From assembly GCF_000698575.1 (NCBI RefSeq), contig NZ_JFHD01000011.1, positions 1 through 64,000 on the forward strand: DNA of 64,000 nt, in the 5' to 3' direction. Shown piece after piece: positions 56,784-64,000 of the stretch (positions within the stretch are counted from its first letter, which is position 1; each line of letters starts with the position of its first letter). The notes beneath the pieces were generated by a model, which saw only the letters and a program-made list of their open reading frames with translations, was not told the DNA's origin and made no database searches. Source of the stretch: Caballeronia zhejiangensis. Its GTDB lineage: Bacteria; Pseudomonadota; Gammaproteobacteria; Burkholderiales; Burkholderiaceae. Made by a program: the position numbers and the translations under genes.

Positions 56784-57596
56784 ATGGCAATCACGAAAAC
56801 CATTCCGAACGTCCTCACGATCGCCGGCTCCGACTCGGGCGGCGGCGCGGGCATTCAGGCCGATCTGAAGGCGTTCTCCGCGCTCGGCGCGTACGGCGCG
56901 AGCGTCATCACGGCGCTCACCGCGCAAAACACGCGCGGCGTGACAGCCGTTCACGCGCCGGAGCCCGCGTTCATCGCGGCGCAGCTCGACGCCGTGTTCG
57001 ACGACATCCGCATCGATGCCGTGAAGATCGGCATGCTGGCGAACGCGGGCATCGTGCGCGCGGTCGCCGAGGCGCTCAAGCGCCATCGGCCGAAACATGT
57101 TGTGCTCGACACCGTGATGATCTCGAAGAGCAATCACGCGCTGCTCGCGCCGGAAGCCGTTGCCGCGTTGCGCGACGAATTGCTGCCGCTCGCGACGCTC
57201 GTCACGCCGAATCTGCCGGAAGCGGCGGCGCTGTTAGGCGACGAAAGCGCCGCCGACGAAGACGCGATGGTCCGTCAGGGCGAAGCCTTGCGCGCGCTCG
57301 GCGCGCGGGCCGTGCTGATGAAAGGCGGCCACCTTGCATCGAACGACAGTCCCGACTGGCTGATCGAGGCGGCGGGCGCACTGAGGCTCGGCGGCGCGCG
57401 CGTGCCGCTCAAGAACACGCACGGCACGGGCTGCACGCTGTCGTCGGCGATCGCGGCGCTGATTGCGCAAACCGACGATCTTGCGAGCGCGACCGCCGAG
57501 GCGAAGCGCTATCTGACCGGCGCGATCGAAGCGAGCGTGCGGCTCGACGTCGGTCATGGCGTCGGTCCGGTGCATCATTTTTTCCGCTGGTGGTGA
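56784..57596 (+). CDS. thiD: Hydroxymethylpyrimidine/phosphomethylpyrimidine kinase
   Basis: Phosphorylates HMP twice to HMP-PP. It has 270 residues in the ribokinase fold, with TIAGSDSGGGAGIQADLKAF at the N-terminus, DTVMISKSNHALLA, VTPNLPEAAALLG and NTHGTGCTLSSAIAALIA near the C-terminus. It completes the ThiM-ThiE-ThiD salvage route, converting salvaged thiazole and HMP to thiamin phosphate. It converges with DUF1853. Confidence 0.95.
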   Translation: MAITKTIPNVLTIAGSDSGGGAGIQADLKAFSALGAYGASVITALTAQNTRGVTAVHAPEPAFIAAQLDAVFDDIRIDAVKIGMLANAGIVRAVAEALKRHRPKHVVLDTVMISKSNHALLAPEAVAALRDELLPLATLVTPNLPEAAALLGDESAADEDAMVRQGEALRALGARAVLMKGGHLASNDSPDWLIEAAGALRLGGARVPLKNTHGTGCTLSSAIAALIAQTDDLASATAEAKRYLTGAIEASVRLDVGHGVGPVHHFFRWW

Positions 57597-57607
57597 TCAG
57601 CCGGTGA

Positions 57608-58591
57608 TCAGTCCGCCGACGCGGCGAACGCCCGCGCGCGCTCCGGCCAGTCGTCCGGCACGATGAAGCCTCGCGATTCCTCCACGAAATTTCCCGCTTC
57701 GTCGCGCGCGTAGGCGGCAACCATCGTCGGCGCGATCGTGCCTTCGAGACGCGCGCGAATCGCCTCCGATTCCGCGATCAGCGTTTCGGCGGAATCCGCA
57801 TCGAGCCGCCGCGACGCGAGCCACGCCATGCGCGGCTGCACGACCCACGCGCGCTCATCGTCCGACGCATTCGAGCGCGCGTCGCGCCATTCCGACGCCG
57901 TCAGCCACCATCCGCGCAGATGGTGCTCCCCTATTTCGCGCGCGGGCACGACCTCGTCGCCGCCGTGCCCGTGATAGAAAAGCCGGCCTTTGATGAACAA
58001 CTGCGCCTGCCACGGACCGTCGAAGCCGAGCAACGCGAACTCGGCGCGCCGCGTCAGCGCCAGTTGATGCGTGAGAAGCCGCTCGTGCTTGATATCGAAG
58101 CGATCCTGCAGATTCGGCCCGACGTAGTTCGACAGACGCGCCGCGCGCGCCGCATCGCCGTCGCTATCGTCGATATGCAGGTAGAACTTCACCGCCAGCT
58201 CCCAGTGCAGCCGCGCGCCATCCGCCGATTCGAGCAGGAAATCGCATTCGCCGATGGTGCGCCGCTGTTGCCGCAACGGCACGTTCGCCGCGATGAGGCG
58301 CGCCGCCGGACCGTGCGCGAGAAAAAAGCGGATGAGGCTCTCGGCGTAGATGCCGAGGCGCGTGAACTTCGGATCGCGCGCGTGATCGTGCAGCGGCTGC
58401 GGCGCGGCATCGAGCGCCTTCAGCCACACGAGCGTCGCGTCGCGCTCCGCTGTCGACGCGAACGGATGCGCGAGCGCGGCGTCGCCTTCGCGCAGCAGAT
58501 CGGGAGCGAACAGAAGCCAGGCGAGATCGCGAACCGTGACGTCGCCGAAACGATCGACGAGACGCGTGAGATCGCTCGCCCGGGCCGTCAT
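57608..58591 (-). CDS. DUF1853 family protein
   Basis: A 327-residue soluble protein of unknown function matching the DUF1853 family as I recall it. Starting with RDLAWLLFAPDLL, it has YAESLIRFFL (Glu84) and then TIGECDFLLESADGARLHWE with LAVKFYLH, i.e. Asp117, Glu131 and Lys135. The acid, Asp, Glu-x-x-x-Lys order resembles PD-(D/E)XK nuclease folds, though the spacing differs from the textbook D/E-x-K; this is inference. The ATG overlaps the uracil-DNA glycosylase stop by one base, so the two are probably translated together. Confidence 0.85.
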   Translation of the reverse strand: MTARASDLTRLVDRFGDVTVRDLAWLLFAPDLLREGDAALAHPFASTAERDATLVWLKALDAAPQPLHDHARDPKFTRLGIYAESLIRFFLAHGPAARLIAANVPLRQQRRTIGECDFLLESADGARLHWELAVKFYLHIDDSDGDAARAARLSNYVGPNLQDRFDIKHERLLTHQLALTRRAEFALLGFDGPWQAQLFIKGRLFYHGHGGDEVVPAREIGEHHLRGWWLTASEWRDARSNASDDERAWVVQPRMAWLASRRLDADSAETLIAESEAIRARLEGTIAPTMVAAYARDEAGNFVEESRGFIVPDDWPERARAFAASAD

Positions 58592-59484
58592 CAGACGCCG
58601 CCCTTCTCTGCTCCTTGCTCGACGCCGAGCGCGGCGAGCGCCTCGCGATACGTATTGCGCGCGAGGCAGAGATCGGCCCACGCCTTCGACTTGTCCTGCA
58701 GGCTGCGCAGCAGATAAGCCGGGTGATACGTGACGACCACCGGCACGCCACGATACTCGTGCACGCGTCCGCGCATCGATGCGATGCTCGCCTCGTTCTT
58801 CAGCAGACTCTGCGCGGCGAAGCGTCCCATCGCGACGATGACCTTCGGCTTCACGAGTTCGACCTGCCGTTGCAGATACGGCTCGCAGCGCGCGACTTCG
58901 TCGAGCTCGGGATTGCGGTTGCCGGGCGGCCGGCACTTGATGACATTCGCGATATAGACGTTCGTCTGCCGCGACAGCGTGAGCGCGCGCAGCATGTTGT
59001 CGAGCAGCTTGCCCGCCTGGCCGACGAACGGCTCGCCTTGCTTGTCCTCGTTCTCGCCCGGCGCTTCGCCGATCAGCATCCAGTCGGCTTCGCGATCGCC
59101 GACGCCGAAGACCGTGTTCGTGCGGCGCTCGCACAAACGGCAGCGCTCGCAGTTCGCGACGCGTTCGGCGAGCGCATCCCAGCCGAGCGTGTGGATGTCG
59201 CTCGGGGCTTCCGCGGTGGCGGGCTCGACATGGAGCGGCGTTTCGTCGGTCCAGGGGAGATCGTCGTAGGCGTCGAGCGGCGGCGCGTCGGATTCGGGCT
59301 GTGCGGACTGGAGCGGCTTCGGCTCCGGCCGCATGTCGACGACGACGGGCGCGGGTGCTTCCGCCATCGTGGCGATCGCTTCAGGCGTGCGCTCTTCCTC
59401 GACCTGCGGCGCGGGCGCAAGCCCACGCCGTACCCAGACCGGCCCGATTCCCAACTCTTCGATCAGCATTTCATCGAGCGCCAT
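58591..59484 (-). CDS. Uracil-DNA glycosylase, family 4 (Fe-S)
   Basis: Excises uracil from DNA. The 297-residue protein has a Pro/Ala/Glu-rich extension of about 100 residues before the catalytic domain. The cluster ligands are Cys112 and Cys115, then Cys184 ([12 protein letters not shown]) and Cys200, in family-4 spacing. Motif A is [17 protein letters not shown], and the second motif is [10 protein letters not shown]. It overlaps rimI at its start and DUF1853 at its end. Confidence 0.94.
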   Translation of the reverse strand: MALDEMLIEELGIGPVWVRRGLAPAPQVEEERTPEAIATMAEAPAPVVVDMRPEPKPLQSAQPESDAPPLDAYDDLPWTDETPLHVEPATAEAPSDIHTLGWDALAERVANCERCRLCERRTNTVFGVGDREADWMLIGEAPGENEDKQGEPFVGQAGKLLDNMLRALTLSRQTNVYIANVIKCRPPGNRNPELDEVARCEPYLQRQVELVKPKVIVAMGRFAAQSLLKNEASIASMRGRVHEYRGVPVVVTYHPAYLLRSLQDKSKAWADLCLARNTYREALAALGVEQGAEKGGV

Positions 59485-59965
59485 GCGCAGTCTCCTCCGT
59501 AAACGACAGACGCATGACGATTGCGTCCTCGCGCGAGCGATGCCGCGCGGGGTAATAGTTCTTGCGGCGTCCGATGGCCGCGAAGCCGAAACGCTCGTAG
59601 AGCTGGATCGCGCGCGGATTGGACGGCCGCACTTCGAGCAGCACGCCTTCGAGCTTCTCCGCGCGCGTGATGCGGACCGCTTCGCGCAGAAGCGTCAGAC
59701 CCGCCCCCGCCCGCTGCGCAGACGGTGCGACGCACAGATTGAGCAGATGCATCTCGTCGACGACGGGCATCAGCACGCAATAGCCGATCAGCGTGCCGGT
59801 CACATGGCGCAGACACACGCCGAAATAGCCATTGCGCAGCGAATCCTGAAAATTGCCGCGGCTCCACGGAAACTCGTAGGCGAGCTTTTCGACCGCGGCG
59901 ACTTCGTCGAGGTCCGCTTCCGTCATCGGTGTGAGATACCGATCGGCCAGCAGCACGCCGCTCAC
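59471..59965 (-). CDS. rimI: Ribosomal-protein-alanine N-acetyltransferase
   Basis: A GNAT acetyltransferase of 164 residues. In E. coli RimI acetylates the N-terminus of ribosomal protein S18. The acetyl-CoA site reads LCVAPSAQRAGAGLTLL, followed by LLEVRPSNPRAIQLYERFGF. It starts at GTG 59965 and overlaps the tsaB stop (GTGA), and its 3' end overlaps the glycosylase gene by 14 nt. The tsaB-rimI pairing is widely conserved. Confidence 0.93.
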   Translation of the reverse strand: MSGVLLADRYLTPMTEADLDEVAAVEKLAYEFPWSRGNFQDSLRNGYFGVCLRHVTGTLIGYCVLMPVVDEMHLLNLCVAPSAQRAGAGLTLLREAVRITRAEKLEGVLLEVRPSNPRAIQLYERFGFAAIGRRKNYYPARHRSREDAIVMRLSFTEETAHGAR

Positions 59966-60741
59966 CGAAGCGCCTCCTCGCGAGCCTGCATGCGTTCGGC
60001 CGTCGTCTGGGCGACCTTGTCGCGCACATATTCGGGCGCGGCGTGTTCGGGTGCGACCGCGCGCCCAGCCCGCCAGTCCCGCAAGCCGATGAGCGCGACC
60101 GGCAGCGCGTGCGGCAGCGCCTCGCGATCGACACGCGCGGCGGCGGCGAGCGCCGGCAGACGATCGCCGAATGCGGACGCGGCGTTGCCCGCGAGCGCGA
60201 ACGGCACGTCGGGCAGAGGCAGCGCGCCGGGCGCATCGAGCGCGGCCGGATGCAGCGTGCGCCAGTCGCCGGCGGCGGCATCGAATTCGAAATCGGCCCA
60301 GTACGCTTCATCCATGCGGGCGTCCAGCGCCGCTAGCACGCGCGCCGGGATCGACGGATCGTTCAGGCGCGCGTGCTCCGCGCAGGCGAGCAGCGTGCTC
60401 ACCGGCACGACCGGCACGTTCAAACCGAACGCCAGGCCTTGCGCCACGCCTGTCGCCGTGCGCAAGCCGGTGAACGAGCCCGGGCCCGCGCCGAATGCGA
60501 TCGCCGCGCAGTCGGCGAGCGCGAGCCCGGCGTCGGCGAAAAGCTCGCGCACGGCCGGCAAAAGGCGCGTGCTCGACACGGCGCCGGTCGCCTCGTGGCG
60601 AAACCACACGCGCGTGTCGCCGTTCACGTATTGAGGCGCGGCGGAGTTCGGAGTGGCGGCGAAAGCGCTGTCGGCGAGCAGGAGCGCGACGGAGCAAAAT
60701 TCCGTCGAGGTGTCGAGGGCGAGCAAAACGGTGCGTGTCAT
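59962..60741 (-). CDS. tsaB: tRNA threonylcarbamoyladenosine biosynthesis protein TsaB
   Basis: Scaffold partner of TsaD/TsaE in forming t6A37 on tRNAs that read ANN codons. It is an ASKHA-fold protein of 259 residues starting MTRTVLLALDTSTEFCSVAL. It contains LADCAAIAFGAGPGSFTGLR, the conserved glycine-rich segment of the family. It is the first gene of the tsaB-rimI-udg-DUF1853 unit. ATG 60741 is preferred over 60765. Confidence 0.94.
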   Translation of the reverse strand: MTRTVLLALDTSTEFCSVALLLADSAFAATPNSAAPQYVNGDTRVWFRHEATGAVSSTRLLPAVRELFADAGLALADCAAIAFGAGPGSFTGLRTATGVAQGLAFGLNVPVVPVSTLLACAEHARLNDPSIPARVLAALDARMDEAYWADFEFDAAAGDWRTLHPAALDAPGALPLPDVPFALAGNAASAFGDRLPALAAAARVDREALPHALPVALIGLRDWRAGRAVAPEHAAPEYVRDKVAQTTAERMQAREEALR

Positions 60742-60919
60742 AGCCGGTATTGTAATGCGGGACATGCGCCGGATTCGCGTGATCGGCGATACGCGGTCGA
60801 CCCAATTCGCGTCCGCAAGGCGTCTGGAAGGCGTCCTCGGTTGGAGGAAAGCCTCGACCGGGCTCGCGCGTCTCGCTTGCTAAGATCGTCCGGTCCATCT
60901 CGATAACAACGGAGAACGC

Positions 60920-61189
60920 ATGACCGACATCGATCAGCAATTCGCCCAAGCCCAGTCCGACGTCACTCAACTGCCCGAGCGTCCCGGCAATCTCACGCTG
61001 TTGCGGCTTTATGCGCTTTTCAAGCAGGCGAGCATCGGCGACGTGCAAGGCGAAAAGCCGGGCTTCACGGATATCGCCGGCAAATACAAATACGAAGCGT
61101 GGGCCGCGCTGCAAGGCACGCCCGCCGACGACGCCAAGGCACGCTACGTCGAACTCGTCGAATCGCTCAAGCGGGGCGAGGCGGCCTGA
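60920..61189 (+). CDS. Acyl-CoA-binding protein
   Basis: A small four-helix protein of 89 residues that binds long-chain acyl-CoA in the cytosol. Hallmarks are LRLYALFKQASIGDVQGEKPGF and KYKYEAWAALQGTPADDAKARYVELVE, including the conserved Tyr, Lys and Trp ligands. A good ribosome site (CGGAG) precedes ATG 60920. ACBP is patchy in bacteria but usual in Burkholderia. Confidence 0.95.
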   Translation: MTDIDQQFAQAQSDVTQLPERPGNLTLLRLYALFKQASIGDVQGEKPGFTDIAGKYKYEAWAALQGTPADDAKARYVELVESLKRGEAA

Positions 61190-61663
61190 GGTTCCGGCCG
61201 GCGTCGGCCAGTTCCAGCGGACCGGCCGCGCCGTCCGATGCCCGAAGATGGCGCGGCGATGCGTCAAAATGTGGCGCAGTGCAGCAAATTCCGATATACT
61301 AGCGGTCAGCGCTCGATTGCGGGTGGCGAGCCTTCCGGCAAGTCCCACGCAGCAAGGCGCTTCGTAGCGTTTCGCTCCAATCCAGTTTAGAAACTGTCCC
61401 CTTCCTGCCAGGCCTTTGCGTCGCATTTGCGCGCAGCACGTTTCTCGGCCCGTCATGCATCAGGCTGACGTCAGCGCCCGTCGTTCGCTTCGGAACGATC
61501 GAGCCTGCCGTATCCGATACAGCTTCTAACAAAGATACTCGCCGCACGTTCGTGCGAGTAGCCTACGTTTTTCGATTTGCTCGCTGTTTCTTCGCTCGCT
61601 GAATCCAACGACCTGGGTATGCCGATTGGCGCCGACGCCTTATTCCTCGTTTCAAGGATCGAC
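61190..61663 (+). promoter_or_regulatory. 474-bp spacer and long rhlE leader
   Basis: No convincing gene. A -10-like TATACT at 61295-61300 would give a leader of about 357 nt. It contains a hairpin at 61536-61560 (TACTC..GCACG with CGTGC..GAGTA) about 105 nt before the ATG. It also contains one copy of TTGCGTCGCA (61414-61423) that recurs elsewhere in intergenic DNA. Long structured leaders are common on cold-induced DEAD-box helicase genes. Confidence 0.5.
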
Positions 61664-63310
<1,647 letters not shown>

Positions 63311-63318
63311 GCTGCTTG

Positions 63319-63347
63319 CGGGAAGCGGTTCCTGATACCGCTTCCCG
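63319..63347 (+). terminator. First hairpin after rhlE
   Basis: CGGGAAGCGGT (63319-63329) pairs with ACCGCTTCCCG (63337-63347) around a 7-nt loop, just past the rhlE stop. It is followed by TTGCG rather than a T run, so it may act together with the next hairpin. Confidence 0.6.
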
Positions 63348-63357
63348 TTGCGAAAAG

Positions 63358-63389
63358 AAAAACCGATGCCTCGTGCATCGGTTTTTTTT
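63358..63389 (+). terminator. Intrinsic terminator of rhlE
   Basis: AAACCGATGC (63360-63369) pairs with GCATCGGTTT (63375-63384) around a 5-nt loop, followed by T to make a run of eight. Canonical form. Confidence 0.88.
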
Positions 63390-63682
63390 CGCCCCGTCGG
63401 CATATTTCACCATGCGCAATGCTCTTTTGCGTCGCAAAAGCCGTGCTGCGCGGCACAAAACCTGCGGTTGCAAGATAGAAAACGTCGTTCCGCAATACGA
63501 TATTCGGATCGTATCTCGTTGATTTTGAACAAGGAAAATAAACCAGAATTCTCTGCCAGAGAGGTGTTTCGGAAAATCGCATTAGCCTACACTCTTATAT
63601 AAGAGTTGAGCAAACGCAGAACGCCGATTCGGCGCCGCTCATGCGATTCAGGAACATCAGTCCAGTCTCAGGGAGATTCGCC
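63390..63682 (+). promoter_or_regulatory. aceA upstream region
   Basis: A markedly AT-richer 293-bp spacer without genes. It contains TTTTGCGTCGCAAAA, an interrupted palindrome (63424-63438). It also contains a shorter palindrome TCTCT-GCC-AGAGA (63550-63562) and a perfect 16-bp palindrome (63591-63606). The last two are candidate operator sites for glyoxylate-shunt control. Confidence 0.5.
63591..63606 (+). promoter_or_regulatory. Perfect 16-bp palindrome upstream of aceA
   Basis: ACTCTTATATAAGAGT is an exact palindrome ending 77 bp before the aceA ATG. The central TATATAA could overlap a -10 element. It has the size and symmetry of a repressor or activator half-site pair. Confidence 0.6.
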
Positions 63683-64000
63683 ATGACCTCACGTCAACAA
63701 CAAGCCCAGCAACTCCAGCAGCAATGGGAAACCGATCCGCGCTGGAAGGGCATCAAGCGCGGCTACTCGGCGGATGACGTCGTCCGTCTGCGCGGCTCGG
63801 TGCAGCCGGAGCACACGCTCGCGCGACGCGGCGCCGAACGGCTGTGGGCATCGATCAACGACGAGCCGTTCGTCAACGCGCTCGGCGCGCTGACCGGCAA
63901 TCAGGCGATGCAGCAGGTCAAGGCCGGCCTCAAGGCGATCTATCTGTCGGGCTGGCAAGTGGCGGGAGATGCCAACGTCGCGGGTGAAATGTATCCCGAC
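63683..64000 (+). CDS. aceA: Isocitrate lyase (partial, cut by window end)
   Basis: First enzyme of the glyoxylate shunt, splitting isocitrate to succinate and glyoxylate. The 106 visible residues match the family N-terminus: [60 protein letters not shown] and [20 protein letters not shown]. The catalytic KKCGH motif lies beyond the window. ATG 63683 follows AGGGAGATTCGCC. Together with ppsA it supports growth on acetate and fatty acids. Confidence 0.96.
   Translation, partial: MTSRQQQAQQLQQQWETDPRWKGIKRGYSADDVVRLRGSVQPEHTLARRGAERLWASINDEPFVNALGALTGNQAMQQVKAGLKAIYLSGWQVAGDANVAGEMYPD

Overview
The window is a 64 kb stretch of core chromosome from a high-GC betaproteobacterium of the family Burkholderiaceae. 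The best fit is Burkholderia sensu lato (Paraburkholderia/Caballeronia-like). The evidence is the gene order (rpsB-tsf-pyrH-frr-uppS-cdsA-dxr-rseP-bamA-ompH-lpxD-fabZ-lpxA-lpxB-rnhB), the strong G/C third-position bias, a DUF2866 protein that I know only from Burkholderia relatives, and the closeness of the proteins to that group. Species cannot be fixed by eye. I see no phage, transposon, integron, CRISPR, tRNA or rRNA.

Layout. 1-2013 (minus): a membrane protein cut by the window edge and guaB. 2226-4518: an EamA exporter, the minus-strand ratA-rnfH pair and the divergent smpB. 4563-5949 (minus): NfeD and SPFH membrane-quality proteins. 6043-9783: ppsA and its regulator ppsR, divergent around a 504-bp spacer. 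9790-25740 (minus): a long run for envelope, isoprenoid, lipid A and translation genes, from rpsB-tsf through pyrH, frr, uppS, cdsA, dxr, rseP, bamA, ompH, lpxD, fabZ, lpxA, lpxB and rnhB to a SpoU-type methyltransferase. 26125-31795 (plus): map, glnD, a pseudouridine synthase with a tandemly repeated basic N-terminus, and a 78-residue ParB-like fragment. 31868-40718 (minus): def, ligA, zipA, smc and a second EamA exporter. 40912-47161 (plus): dapC, dapD, an ArsC/Spx-like protein, dapE, prmB and a cardiolipin synthase. 47168-53712: glutathione peroxidase, an ABC-F ATPase, a CoA-transferase, DUF2866, radA and alr. 53994-57596 (plus): lplT and a thiM-thiE-thiD salvage set. 57608-60741 (minus): DUF1853, family-4 uracil-DNA glycosylase, rimI and tsaB, tightly overlapping. 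60920-64000 (plus): acyl-CoA-binding protein, rhlE and the start of aceA.

How the genes work together. The central minus-strand block makes and exports the outer membrane: CdsA for phospholipid, Dxr and UppS for the isoprenoid carrier, LpxA/D/B and FabZ for lipid A and acyl chains, and OmpH, BamA and RseP for outer-membrane protein assembly and stress sensing. DapC/D/E and Alr supply peptidoglycan precursors. PpsA/PpsR and AceA run gluconeogenesis and the glyoxylate shunt.

Most of this is ordinary conserved genome, and I do not see a clear, complete, undescribed system. The items most worth a second look are: the overlapping DUF1853/uracil-DNA glycosylase pair, where DUF1853 has a PD-(D/E)XK-like residue pattern; the orphan half-ParB protein; the exact 117-bp tandem repeats in the pseudouridine synthase; and several strong unexplained hairpins or palindromes between genes (ppsA leader, tsf-pyrH, aceA upstream).
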